Below, one piece after another: positions 11,422 through 22,838 of a stretch of DNA of 64,000 nt. Under the pieces are notes generated by a model. It worked only from the letters and a program-made list of their open reading frames with translations. It ran no database searches and was not told the DNA's origin. Origin of the DNA: Phragmites australis (Eukaryota > Streptophyta > Magnoliopsida > Poales > Poaceae); NCBI RefSeq assembly GCF_958298935.1, contig NC_084939.1, forward strand, positions 25,054,001 through 25,118,000, in the 5' to 3' direction. Position 1 is the stretch's first letter, and each line of letters opens with the position of its first letter. Both the position numbers and the translations under genes were made by a program.

Positions 11422-12122
11422 TGTAAGCAAGCTTCACCAAAAAATAGGATATCGGAACATCCGATTAAATATTTTTGTCTAAATTGAAGCGTCTATGTTT
11501 GAGAAAATCAGACATTCCAACTATATTGGAACTTCCGATGTGAGCATTAGAACATCCGATTAAATATTTTTAGTCCAAACCGAATGCCCTATGTTTGAAA
11601 AAAAATCAGGCATTCTAATATGATCGAAACATCCGATTGGGGCATCGGAACATCCAATCCGAGTCGAATCAGGATTTTTGGGAAGAGATCGAGTCAGATT
11701 GGAAGAGTGTTTTGATAGATTCCAACTCAAAACACGGCAAGACCAACCCACCCTATAAATATAAAGGGCCATGGCTGATTGAAGACATCCAACAACCAAT
11801 CGATCAAACATAATTTACTTTATCTTTCTTTTTCTCTCTTTTTTCCCTAATTCTCTTTTCCAACCCCCATTGCTTCCCGTTCTTGATCTCGACGACCAAG
11901 GACAAGCTGCTGGCCACCGTGCTCTGATGGGTCCCTCCCGAGCGTGGGTGACAATAAAGGTCCAATGGCGTAGCATCAAGACTAGGGTTTCCTAGGCACT
12001 ACCCAATACACAGAGCAGAACATCCCAATCGTTAGATTGGAACATCCGATCCTGACAGGAAGTTCCGGTCTAGTTTTGCACACGAGGTTCTTAGTGACAT
12101 GTGGTATCTTTACGCGTCAACA
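11422..12122 (+). repeat. 3' LTR of the Tat-type gypsy element
   Basis: It starts TGTAAGCAAGC after a purine-rich tract (GAAAAGTAGAAGGGGAGA, about 11394-11411) and a T-run. It contains repeated CGGAACATCCGAT-like motifs (11452, 11545, 11620, 11645) and a TATA-like box (CTATAAATATAAAGG, about 11752). The right end is placed at GCGTCAACA near 12122. That end is approximate because the matching 5' LTR is outside the window. Confidence 0.6.
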
Positions 12123-12369
12123 CCTAGTAATGGAAGATGGTTGTTACTACCGGTGCTACTGCTGTTGTTTTTCTTAGCAGCAGGAGTCAGAGATGTTGCC
12201 GCATGCATGCTCCACCCGAACTGATCATGGAGCAATCTGATTGCTACAGTATGCCAAATTGCAGTTCAACATGCAAATTTCAGAAACAAACATGCGGCAG
12301 GATCCAAAAACAACTTACCATAAACTACTTGTATATATCACAGTAACCATCGATAGATGCACCCTGAGA

Positions 12370-13600
12370 TTAACATTGTTTTTTAGATAAAGAAAGCTTT
12401 TATTGAACTCAGACAATTACATTAAGTTGATACAATTGAACTGAGAACACTTCCGGCCTCTGCATAACCAAGATGCACACAGTCCAAAAAGAAAAGAAAA
12501 AACATAAAAGAAGATTACAGTGGTGGAAACAGGAGATGCTAAGGCACTCCGATCCTCTGACTAAGTCGCGACCCATAGACCTGGTTAAAACACTCCCTGA
12601 CCACCCTCTCCAAATGCTGACACGCCACTGTAACTATATCCCACGAATCCGGCTTATGTAATATAGCCCAGGTACAGAGCCAGTGAGTACAAAGGTAGAT
12701 AAGCTACAAAGGAGATGAAATATTACTTTTATCAAACACCATATCGTTCCTGCATAGCCAAAGCGACCAGCAAGTAGCGGCCGCCCCCAACAAGACTTTC
12801 TGTTTCAATTCTCTCCTACTACCCCGTAACCAAGTACCGAACATATGTGATACACTACGAGGCTGGTAGAGTCCCGAGGCCACTTTTATGATAGCCCACA
12901 TGGCGTAGGCAAAATGGCATTCAAAGAAAAGATGTTTAATTGTCTCTTCATGGTGACAAAAACAATATTTCGTACTCCCTTGCTAATTGCGCTTAGCTAG
13001 GTTATCCTTTGTTAACACTATACCTTAGCGTAGGTACCAAAGGAAGATTCTGACTTTGAGGGGCACCTTCAGTTTCCAAATGCGTTTATTAAGATTGGGA
13101 ACATCACTATGTACTAAGGCAAGATAGTGAGATTTCCCCGAGAACTGCCTATTCAAGGTTAAGTTCCAATGGAACTCATCTTGCTCCTAATTAAGTACAA
13201 TATTAGCAATTTGAGGACGCAAAGTACCACACAATTAATTTTGGCTCAATAAGATCCCTTCTAAAAGAAACATTTGGAGGGAAAGTTCGAAGGACTTCTG
13301 CTACTGTATCCTGTTTGTTCCTTACTATATTGTAAAGACATGGATACTCTTCTCGCAGAGATATATTTCCCAACCAGTGATCTTCCTAAAAATGGATTTG
13401 GGTACCATCTTTGATAGTGAAAGTTCCAAAGCATAGAAAATCTCTCTTCATCTTGATAAGGATAGCCCAGAAGTGGAAATCTCCAGCTTTTCACTAGACC
13501 TATGATAAGGGTTTAGAACCTAGGTACTTATTGCGAATCAGCTGTTGCCACATTCCATCAGATGTGAGCAACTTAGAAAGCCATTTGCTGAGTAAGGCAA
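12370..13600 (-). mobile_element. LINE fragment with zf-RVT domain
   Basis: Reading the minus strand from 13600 to 12680 gives the C-terminal part of a plant LINE polyprotein: ALLSKWLSKLL, WNFHYQRWYPNPFLGRSLVG, then the zinc-binding region characteristic of these proteins (IWKLKVPLKVRIFLWYL, CFCHHEETIKHLFFECHFA, about 13080-12895), then GTWLRGSRR and CWSLWLCRNDMVF. Several stops and frameshifts are present. The RT domain itself is missing. The 3' end at about 12370 carries an AATAAA-like stretch on the minus strand, and the 5' end is cut at about 13600 by unrelated repetitive sequence. Confidence 0.8.
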
Positions 13601-13601
13601 T

Positions 13602-14871
13602 TGTTATACCCAGTTTTAACGGACAAAACCAAGTACATCTTATGTGTGTCCAAGAAGTTTAACACACATAATGACATCATAGGTGAAGTAACAAAAGCAA
13701 TACTTTAACTTACAACCGTTTAACTCTTACACAAAGACTTCACCTAAATAACTCTACTAACCAATCTATAGCTACTAAATGACGGCAGCAGAATGAAAGC
13801 ATCGGTAACCACAGTAACTCCACAGACACCGACTGGGAACACACTCCTAGTACACCATGTCATCATCTTGAAAGTCTTGGAAGTCTTCACTGAGCAACAT
13901 ATGTATTGGGGGGGGGGAGATAGTAAGGGTTCAGCACTTGGAGTACTCAACAAGTGTAGAAAAGATAATGATATATAGGCTTACAGTAAGAATATGCTAA
14001 CATATGGTATATTTGCGTAAATAGAAGTAATGAAAATAGTAATATAATTCAAAAACATTAAACAATTATTAAGTGAATATAACCCAACAACTGGACATTA
14101 CCCAAGGCTAACCACCTTACAAAGCATAACCATTCAACCATCACCCGTATCATCAACCTATAGCCAAACTTTTACCATGACCAACTACTCATGTGAGGAT
14201 CCAAGTCTCCTATAACTGTGGGCATAGCTGTTATAACAGTTTTACACTCTGCAGAGGTTGTCCAACTTTTAGCCACGAGTCGTGATACCCATGTTGCCAT
14301 GTTTGCAAAGACACTTAACATACGTCAATGATGTGCCTCTAGGAGAATCATTATGAAGCATGAGGCATCAATTAGGTCCTGATACTCCAACGAATATCAA
14401 CCAGGTGTCTAATCGATATGATAAGCCCTTACCCATACCGGCCTCGTATTTAGTACGGTATTTCTTGGGTTGTCACTCTACGAACCGGTCCTTATATGTG
14501 ATACTTAAACAAAGACCATCCAACAGGAAAATAATCAACAAAACCTAACACCTTTTCTTGGAACGTATCCACAAGGCCACCACATGAATCACCATTATCA
14601 AACCAACTCCTTGCCCAAGTCCTAGGGTTCCATGTTACTAAAACAAGTTCATCATTACCATTGCATATGTCCACTAAATATGTATATGACACTTCTCCAA
14701 TATTTTTGACAGCATGACTAAGCACTTCTACCCACAAAAGACACCTAACCATAAACCACTTAGGCTTCAAGGGATCATAAGGGAAGACTAGGTAAACCCT
14801 AACATACTTGACTACCCGTCAGATTAACAGACACTACATGCAATTTGTAAAACAAAACATTTTAAAAATAT
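13602..14871. other. Unclassified repeat-like sequence
   Basis: It begins TGTTATACCCAGTTTTAACGG exactly where the LINE stops, which looks like an LTR or terminal boundary, but I cannot find a partner end. No protein domain is visible on either strand. An eight-G run occurs at about 13911. The minus-strand open stretch at 14492-14770 has no recognised motif. Confidence 0.35.
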
Positions 14872-14876
14872 AGGTT

Positions 14877-15538
14877 TGTTGGGGGATGATCTCCCGTACC
14901 CCTTTGGATGGCAAGTCGAAGTCCGCCGGCGGTTGAGCACTGATAAATATTTCAGTTGTGTTTCAGGAAGTGCAGGCGAAAGCTCTGGCGAGCCTTTGGT
15001 CGGGGGCCAAAGGTCGATCCGCGACGCCATCTGCCAGCATAGGCGAAGGCTCTAGCGGGCCTTCGGTCAGAGGCTGAAGGTCGATCCACGATGACATCTG
15101 CCAGCAAAGGAGAAGGCTTTGGCATGCCTTCAGTTGGAGGCTGAAGGTCGACCCGCAGCGCCGGGGGTCAGGATAGGGGAAGATCCTAGTGAACCTTTGG
15201 GTGGAGACCGAAGGGTGACCCGCGGTGCAGCGCTAGGACTAGCTGAAGGTGCCTGGAGGGCGTCGAAGCCCACGTCTCTCAGGGTATAGTTGTAATTATG
15301 CAGATGTACTTGATGGTACCATAATGCCCCCGAATGCCGGGAATGTGGCAGTTGAGAGGGTGAAACTATAAATCCTAGCGTGGAGTGGTTGAGTATGGGC
15401 TATAAATAGGGTAGTACTGTAACTGAGGTGCCAGAGGAATTAAGATTATTTCACCCTCTAAACATGTCTCACACTCTGAAGCCTTCGGCTTCTCCTCCAG
15501 GCAAAGGCCTTCCTTTTCTGGGGACTTAGGTTCCAACA
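14877..15538 (+). repeat. Solo LTR with target-site duplication AGGTT
   Basis: A 662-bp unit begins TGTTGGGGGATGATC and ends CTTAGGTTCCAACA, so the termini TGTTGG/CCAACA form an inverted repeat. The 5 bases on each side are identical (AGGTT at 14872-14876 and 15539-15543), which is proof of insertion. No internal coding region lies next to it, so it is a solo LTR left by recombination between the two LTRs. A TATA-like box (CTATAAATAGGG) near 15399 sets plus orientation. Repeated GAAGGTCGA(T/C)CC phrases lie at 15010-15160. The family is not assigned. Confidence 0.9.
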
Positions 15539-15543
15539 AGGTT

Positions 15544-17517
15544 CAAGATGATCAAGAAGTACACTTTTCTTCTCCTTGCTGTTGCTCAGTGAACTCTAGC
15601 TCTTGATCTTGATGCTCTCAAACTGATCTGGGGTGTTGATGTCTAATCGCACGATTACCGGCAAAGCACATAAACAAAACACACTAAGAACAGTACATAA
15701 AATAAAAAAACAATAAAACAAAACCTATCTAGAAAGATAGAGCTCTGAAAAACAAATCCAACGGCACAAGAATCGCTAAAAAAGGAGATACGACGAAAAA
15801 GATATGCTAAAAACAAGTTTATGGTCTAAACTGCAGAAAGACAGGGGCTTAATTGAAAAATTACATTAATTCTGGAATTATTAGATTTATTTTTATTAGA
15901 ATACCTTGATTTGCTGACTGGGCAAGACACGTCAACACTACTGCTGATGTGGCAGCTGAGGTGGCAAGGTGACGTGGCAAAGGAGCTGACTTGGATTAAG
16001 AGGGACATGTGTTGGCTTGTGATTGGCTAATAAAGGGATATTTCTAGATCTAACCGTGGCCACTGGTTTTGGATCTGATGATCCAGAAGAGATCAGGCGG
16101 CTGGAGGGGGTAAGCATGACGGCTTAGGGGCGGCGACTGGCATGGCGCGGCGGTGATCTCTTCGGAGGACGGCGCGAACCTCGTCGTCAGCTGCGGAACA
16201 AGACAATGAGCAGCAGTACACAACTAGAAGCTAATGGCGAATCAATCTGGATGCTTACCAAGCACGATGAGGCACAAGAAGGTGGTCGGCGATGGGAGAG
16301 GCGGCGAAGCGGCTCGGATCTTCGTTGATGCCGGTGCTCCGATGGTCAAACGGTGACGGCGAGGGCAACACGAGCTTCAGCGGAGGCAGGCAGTCCTTCC
16401 GGTGGTCTCGGACGGCGCTGGATGGCCCTAGAGCTGCACAGTGGCGAGCTTCACCAAGGTGGCTCTAATGGCGACGACAGTACTTAGATCTCGACGAGAT
16501 GCGCTAGAACCGGCTGATTGGCTTGGGGAAAACCTAAAGGGGTCACGGGCATATATGGGCGGCCAGGGGGTCTCGGGAAGGGCCGGGACTCCTTGTGGCG
16601 GCGCTGTCCAAATCGGACTGGGCGGCGACAGCAGTCTTCGGGTCGGAGATGACTCCGACAGGTGGGGTCCACTGGCAGCAGCACAGGCGAAGGCGACATG
16701 GCGCAGGCCGCGTTCGGTTGTGGTAGGCGCACGCGAGCGGCAAGCACGGTGCAACGCTGGGCCGAAGGCGCTAGGAGCGGCCTAGGTGGAAGAACGGAGG
16801 GGTGGAGGTGAGGGAAAACCGGACCGGGGTTAGGATGAGGAGGGCCAGGCTAGTTTAGAGTTTTAGATCTTCTCTTATGTTTTCTATTTCCAAATTTATT
16901 TTTTTCCATCTATGCTTCTCCAACTCAAACTAAAGCAAGGCAAATCAAACCAAGCCAAATAAATCCTAAAATGCCTATTTTAGCATGAATGCACTGCAAA
17001 CAATTATAACCTATGTCAAATTTGGATTTGGTTTTAGAAAATAGGTTTTATCCTATTCAGTTGTCTTTCAGTAGTACTCTTCTTTCTTCGGTAGAATGTA
17101 TAAACCACTGATGAAATTTTCTATATCTTGGATGTCTAAAAATTATACTAACTTGGATCAGTAGTTATTTAGTAGTCCTCTATTTTCTTCAGTAATAATT
17201 CCAAGTCCTTCAATAATCCTTTTGTAGTACTTGTTTTTTTCTTTAGTATTTTTCCATTCCTTCAATAGTTCCAAATCCTAACAAATTCTACTAACTTGGA
17301 TTCAATAATCCTTCACTAGTCCTCCTTTCCTATTTAGTAATCTATTACTGACATATTTTACCACGATTTGGAAGTTTAAAAGATAATACTTTCAGTAGTT
17401 CATCCATTCTTTCAATGTTCATGGTTCATAGTTCAGTTGGTCATCCTTTCTTGGTTCAGTAGTCACTTCCATGTCATAGCAATATTCAACACTTGCTGAG
17501 TAATATTGTGTCAGTGG
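15544..17517. other. Intergenic, GC-rich then AT-rich, no gene recognised
   Basis: 15544-15830 is AT-rich. 16080-16830 is GC-rich and open on both strands (for example 16441-16785 plus, 16428-16754 minus), but without any domain or codon pattern I recognise, so I treat these open stretches as composition effects. 16860-17517 is AT-rich with frequent TTCAGTAGT-type phrases that grade into the tandem repeat that follows. Confidence 0.5.
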
Positions 17518-17716
17518 TTCTACTTTTCAAGGATTCAGTAATAAAATTATGCCAGTAATTCTATTTTGAAGGATTCAATGGTAAAATTATGTTAGTAGTT
17601 CTACTTTCATGGATTCAATGGTAAAATTGTGTCCATAGTTCTACTTCAAGGATTTAGTGGTAAAATTATGTCAATAGTTCTACTTTCAAGGATTCAGCAA
17701 TCGTCAGTAACTTCAA
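17518..17716 (+). repeat. Tandem repeat, about 40 bp period
   Basis: Units starting TTCTA(C/T)TTT recur at 17518, 17559, 17599, 17639 and 17678. The unit reads roughly TTCTACTTTCAAGGATTCA followed by a TGGTAAAATTATG-type half. Spacings are 39-41 bases over about five imperfect copies. Confidence 0.8.
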
Positions 17717-17799
17717 ATCATAGGAAACACAACGAACACCCAATAGGAGAGTTATGATCATTTAAAGTGACCAAAGTAGCTTGTACAACAAACCAACTA

Positions 17800-18054
17800 C
17801 TCCATTCAGTCCAAAATAAGTGTTATTTTGGGTTATGTGCAGTCAACTCTTTTAAACTTTAGCTACAAATTATTTTTTATGTATTGAGTTTAGATACTTG
17901 AAAATGACATGAATAGATTTATTTCGAAAAATACTTTCACAATACTATACTTTTACTATATTTTATCAATATATTATAATAAAAATAGTGATTAAAGTTG
18001 TATTTTAAAGAGATCATGTCAATATTCAAAATAATACTTATTTTGGACGAGGAG
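17800..18054. mobile_element. Stowaway-type MITE (Tc1/mariner)
   Basis: 255 bp with terminal inverted repeats. The left end reads CTCCATTCAGTCCAAAATAA, and the complement of the right end reads CTCCTCGTCCAAAATAAGTA. TA is found on both flanks (17798-17799 and 18055-18056), the target preference of Stowaway elements. There is no coding capacity, so movement would need a transposase elsewhere. Confidence 0.88.
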
Positions 18055-18056
18055 TA

Positions 18057-19189
18057 GCTTTTGCCATTCTGATGTGGGCACACATGCACGTTAGATCATC
18101 TCTAACCATATTCCCTTTATTTCGTTTCTTTCCCGATTCTTTTCCCTATTCCTATTCCCTTTATTTTCTCTCATCTCCAACAGCTTCGTTTCGAGGGGAA
18201 TTGTGAAGGAAAAGGAGAGAGAATCCCGTCTTGAAGAAAATAATCCTGAGAATCCCTTCGTAACAGGAACCGTAAAGAAAAACCGTTGGAACGCTGAAGG
18301 AAACGAAAATCCCTTCATAACAAGAATTTTGCCCACAAAAGGAATCCCTTGAAGTGGTCTTAAACTACCTCCGCGCGTGCTTCACTCATGAGCTTAGGTC
18401 ACACAACGACAAATTTTGCCCACCTTACGGACCTACGATGTGTAGCGCGACTAGGCGCCCGAGATAAACTTTCCCGAATCGGAAACCTATCTTTAGCCCA
18501 ATGTCCACAACAACTCTCCAAGGCCTACTTACCTGCGGCAACCACGTCTCCAGCCCAATCCTAGGGTTTACGTGAAGGAAGAGGCAGGCCCAACAGCACA
18601 GCCTGCATTTCGGCCCCAACAACTCTCAAACCCCTATGAGTCAAATCCAGACATCAGATTAAGAAGGTTCATTCATGTACCCCTCATTCCACTCCAACAC
18701 CAAACATAAACTGACCTGTGCTCTTTTAAGCACAGTCATTCCACTCTAACAACCAATCTGTTTCCAAATCTGTAGACATCTAAAAGGGGGGAAACAAGAT
18801 AGCAGAGTCTCTGCAACCTTCAGTACTTCAGTAGCAGCAGAAATCTGCTGCAAGGATTTTTGAGACATATGTAAACGTCCCTCATATATATAATCAGTAA
18901 ACAAACAAACGGTGCTACCTCGATAACATCTTTTGGTATCATGTGCTAGATAGAGAAAAAAACTTCATCACATTCTTCACATCATCCAAGTACAAAAATG
19001 TGGCTTGGATCCGAATATGAAGAATGAACAAGGCAGTAATATCTCTATGGGGATCAGTAGGTTGGGTCCCTGTGGTTCAGGCCTGGGAAAGCAATACCGC
19101 CTCCAGCTCCAAATACAAACTCCACTTGGAACTCGAAACAGGCACCAAGCGCCTCCCCAGCATATGTACTTCTTCCACCTCGAATATCA
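18057..19189. other. Region downstream of WRKY gene A
   Basis: It contains the presumed 3' UTR of gene A next to 19190. The stretch 18100-18350 is rich in ATTCCCTTT and GAATCCCTT phrases in opposite orientations, so it could be a degraded inverted-repeat element, but termini and duplication are not clear. No other gene is seen. Confidence 0.4.
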
Positions 19190-22100
19190 TCACAAGAAAT
19201 GGAAGTACTCGATGCATCTGGACTGACCGATCCGTAGCAAAGTCCTCGGCAGAGCACCCGTGCTGCTGGACGAAGTGCTTGCTCCTGAAAATTCGTCAGC
19301 CTCCATTTTAACCGGACCGTTACTTGTAGGAGATAATGCACCTGTCCACTGGAACTGGCGAGCATAGGCATTCCTGTCAGGCCGTTGGTTGGCTCTGTAA
19401 GAATGTATGCTTGTTGACGGTGGTGTAGCCGAGGATGTCAGGAATGTAGGCTGCTCACTGCTGGTGTGCGGGCTGAAGCAGATTGACACCACCTTCTTCG
19501 AAGATGACTGCGCAGCAATATCTCTACTCGTGCTTCCGGTTGGATTTGAGATGGTGCTGCAGGTGTGATGGTTGAAATAAGTGACAGAGAACAATGGCGG
19601 ATCGCTGGTGTCCTTCTGTTGGACTTGCTTTGTGGCGGGGCACTTCATCTCGTTCTTGTAGGTGCATCTGTAGTAGAACCTGAAAATAGAATGATATTGT
19701 TATGAACTCAAAAATTCACTTCAAAAGTAAAGAGAAGGATTGTTCGACAAAATACTTTTAACAAAAAGCTTGTTGGAAGCTTTGTGGATTACAAGCATAC
19801 AACAGTCACAATTAAGAGCAAACATACTTTATCCCATTCAAACAGAATAACCCATACATGTTGCAGGTGTTTCTAAACCACAGAAATGATGATGGGAGTG
19901 TATTTCAAGAAAAAAAATTTACCATAAGGTTAAATCCTTACTGTGCAGTAGCCAGAATACCACTCAACACTTTTTTGTTTTGTTTTTTAAGATCAGTATA
20001 TGCATGTCTTCCAGCAATGAAATTAGCAAGAGGAAACCACAGGTGACTACCGTCTACCAGTATTAGAAAATTTCCCAGATTTTCATTTGCTAGTAGGATG
20101 TTTTAAGACATAATTAACCCACCTACAGTTAGTGAATAAAGCTGAAGCTGCCCTATTAAAGTTCCTTTTGGACAATCTAAATATTTTTATAGAAAAGATT
20201 ACTATAGTTGCATTTAGGAGAAAACACATTGGTTTACAATAATGACAATAATCAGGTTAACTCCTTACTATCCAAAATACTTTGTACCGTTTTTTTTTTT
20301 GTTTTCAAGATTAGTACGTGCATGTCTTCCATTAATGATATTAGCAAGAGGACACCACAAGGTGACAGCAAGGGACTTTGTGTTGCTCTGCTTACTACTA
20401 GTATCAAAAAGAAGTTTCTCAAAATATCACTAATTTGCTATTTGAATTTTAGAACTTAATTAACCCACCTACAGCTAGTGAGTCAGTAAAGCCGACATGG
20501 TCCTATTGAAGTTCCATTTGGAAGGTTGAACAACATCTTTTAAAGGCTTCCAAACACTTTTAGTCTACCAACTTATCTTATTCACCTTAACAATTCTGGA
20601 ACTGGACTTCGCATTAAGATGCATATGTCAAGGATCTACTTCCCTTGAACTCAGCAAGGGGTAAATGTTTGGAAATGAAGACCAATCATGTATTTTCCCC
20701 TTCGATCAGCATTCAGTCTACCTAAATTAGGTGGAACAGCATCAATAAACACTGCAAACAAGCCTACCCACCCGAGTTCGATCCCAAGAATCGACACTCG
20801 GGTGTCACACCGGGGTATTTCCCCAGTAGCACCCAGAATTAGTCCGGGTTAAGCTAGGGTAAACACACGCGTGTGCGTTCAGTGGTACTGCGCGTTCCTG
20901 CACATTGGAGGTCTCGTGCCTCCCAATCCCTTCTATAGCGTGTGTATGGACATGCACGCGTGTGGTGTGAGTGTGGAGTGTGTGTAGTGTGGGTCCTCGT
21001 TGTAGCCTCTCAAAAAAAAGCATCAATAAACACTTTTGAGACCTCTTCATCTACTGCATCCACTGCCTTTTAGAAAAGAAACATTAACTCCCATCTATTA
21101 ACATGATCTTGATGGGCTAGCAAGATATATGGGGGTCTGCATCCGAGCCTTAGCTCGGCTGGCAGTGACGAAGGGAGCAAGGAGCTCCCCTCCCGAGCCA
21201 CCCGCGTTCGAGCCACAAGGGCTGCGCGGGATGCACGCCCCGTCAAAGGCTCCAAAGAAGACTCCGGGAAGGGGGCCCAGCGATCTAAAAAAAGATATAT
21301 AGGGGTCTGCACTGCGTTCCAATCGCTCACAAAGAAAGTAAAAAAGGGTTAGCGGAGACTGTCGGCATGCATACTAATAGTTGAAAACTTGAGTTGGAGA
21401 GAAAGTGCGTTAAACAAATGAGGGAACTTTTAGTCTGCTAGTGAAGTATTAGATTTCAAACGAGTTGCAAATGACAGGTAATAAAGCTGGCCAACTTGCT
21501 AATTGTATATTCATACAGGAAGTAACACTCTACAAGTTTTTGTTCTGTCTTGTTGAGTTGTCAATTAAGAAAGATATTGCCGCTGTGAAGGTTATTGTCC
21601 TATAGTCGTTACATAATAAAAGTATAGAACAATTTTTAGTTGGCAGATATTTCTTTTTCTTCAGTCAATCAAGGGTATGGTGACACCTGTCCACCACCAA
21701 TGCTACCAAGGAGTGGCTAGTAGGCAGTCAAGCAATTTGATATGTCCACAACAGTATTTCTTGCAAAATCCAAATACATCGACCAAGCCATCCCCTGATA
21801 TAGAAACGTTAGGCGCACTAAGTGGCGATTGATTTGGGACATAAAAAATGAAAGATTTGGCTCACCAGCTGCCCAAACAAAGGCTATATTTTGACCAAAA
21901 GAAAGAGATCTATTTCTATTAGTGGGAAAGTGTAGGAAATGTGAAAAATTGTAGCTTAACTACATGGACAGGTATATTAACTTTCAGTTTCAGATCCGTT
22001 CTCCACTTAAAACGGCAGATCTAAAGTGTCCAAAGCTAGCAAGACCTTGGTGATTTGCCGTTTTTCAAGGTAACGCTGAACCTGATGAACGGGAAATCAA

Positions 22101-22838
22101 GAAGCACATGAGGTGCCCGACCCGTACTGCAGTGGTCATGATTTGTGCTATGAAACAAAACCACCATTACGCGCCTCATTCCAAAATCAGCAGTATAACA
22201 TTACAGATAGAAAGTATATTTTAATATTCTGGAAAAGAAAGTGCGTATTATGTTTTCTTTATTTGCACGACTTGAAACCAAGATATCATGTATGTACTTA
22301 GTCAGTAATTCTTTCTATCAAAAACCGGCAGAACTCCTTTCTATGTTTCAAAGGTTTCAGGTCACCACCCTCAGTTCACCCAACTACAGGTCCTGCAAAT
22401 TTACTAGGCAGTGCCTAAAATTTTCTTTAAACTGTACCATGAAAAAAGTTTTAAAAAAGGAGTTTTTGCACAAAACAAGAGATGCATGCATGGACTGAAA
22501 TAAAAACATGTAATCTGGGGAAAGAATTGTATGGCGAGGGGGATGAAGCCAAGGACTATGAACCTTGGGAAGTTGGAGCTGGAGAGCTTCTTCTCGCCGT
22601 ACTTCCTCCACTGGTGCCCGTCGTCGTACGGCGCATACGTATCCGCCGTCCAGATGCGTTCGTCCTTCCTGGTAATTTATTACAAAAATTAATCAAAATC
22701 GAGAAGCTAAACTTGAGGAAATTTCGCACCAGAAGTTGACGAAGCCTATGCCTATGCATACCTGATTCTTTGTTGGGTTCGGACAGCCCTGCTGGATCCG
22801 AAGTCGCTGGGATAAGGAGGAACAGAGTCGAGAGCCAT
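19190..22838 (-). CDS. WRKY transcription factor A, group III, short N-terminus (WRKYGEK)
   Basis: Predicted nuclear DNA-binding factor that recognises W-box promoters. Three exons, joined by hand: 22762-22838, 22564-22668 and 19190-19679 (672 bp, 223 residues), with GT/AG borders and an Arg codon split at both joins. The start MALDSVPPYP at 22838 is the first ATG, and upstream sequence looks like 5' UTR. WRKYGEK is at residues 46-52. The zinc finger is Cys66, Cys74, His99, Cys101 (spacing C-X7-C-X24-H-X-C), the C2HC type of group III. The Ser/Thr-rich tail has no known domain. Unlike genes B and C it lacks the roughly 85-100 residue N-terminal leucine-rich region, so it is either an N-terminally shortened paralogue or has an unseen upstream exon. 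The 93-bp intron 1 and 2,884-bp intron 2 are clear; intron 2 holds two SINEs. Confidence 0.88.
19929..20530. repeat. Direct duplication inside intron 2 of WRKY gene A
   Basis: Two imperfect copies, 19929-20180 and 20256-20530. They share GTTAA(A/C)TCCTTACT, a T-rich run, GCATGTCTTCCA, ATTAGCAAGAGGA and CACCACA-type phrases, TTAATTAACCCACCTACAG, and GTTCC(T/A)TTTGGA near the end. The offset grows from 327 to 350 bases because of indels. The copies differ at many sites, so the event is old. Confidence 0.8.
20754..21018 (+). mobile_element. SINE-like insertion, B box present, A box not seen
   Basis: 265-bp insertion in intron 2 of gene A, antisense to it. It is flanked by an identical 16-base duplication (AGCATCAATAAACACT at 20738-20753 and 21019-21034) and ends in an A-run (21012-21018). 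A B-box-like sequence GAGTTCGATCCC lies at 20774-20785. No A box is visible before it, so the element appears 5' truncated or unusual. The 3' part is TG-rich. The long direct duplication plus A-tail indicates LINE-assisted retroposition. Confidence 0.8.
21142..21291 (+). mobile_element. tRNA-derived SINE
   Basis: 150-bp element in intron 2 of gene A, antisense to it. It has an A-box-like TAGCTCGGCTGG at 21151-21162 and a B box GTTCGAGCC at 21206-21214, spaced as in tRNA-derived RNA polymerase III promoters, and an A-rich tail (CTAAAAAA, about 21285-21291). It is flanked by a 20-base duplication at 21122-21141 and 21292-21311 with a single mismatch. No protein is encoded. Confidence 0.88.

Larger units (their letters stand above)
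1..12122 (+). mobile_element. Ty3/gypsy (Tat-type) retrotransposon, 5' end outside window
   Basis: Degenerate plus-strand LTR retrotransposon. The order gag, protease, RT, RNase H, a second RNase H-like region and integrase is that of gypsy elements, and the second RNase H-like block before integrase is known from the Tat lineage. Gag runs to about 1355 and is then interrupted by a copia element (1356-6804). The internal region resumes at 6805 and ends in a 3' LTR at 11422-12122. The reading frames carry many stops and frameshifts, so the copy is inactive. Its 5' LTR and primer binding site are not in the window. Family and coding order are seen directly; the lineage is inferred. Confidence 0.85.

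Noticed and set aside
16428..16785. Overlapping GC-rich open stretches on both strands
   Set aside because: All frames are open because of base composition. No domain, no start context and no splice pattern support a gene.
18100..18350. Possible MITE with GAATCCCTT and ATTCCCTTT phrases
   Set aside because: Inverted similarity is visible, but no matching termini or target-site duplication could be placed.
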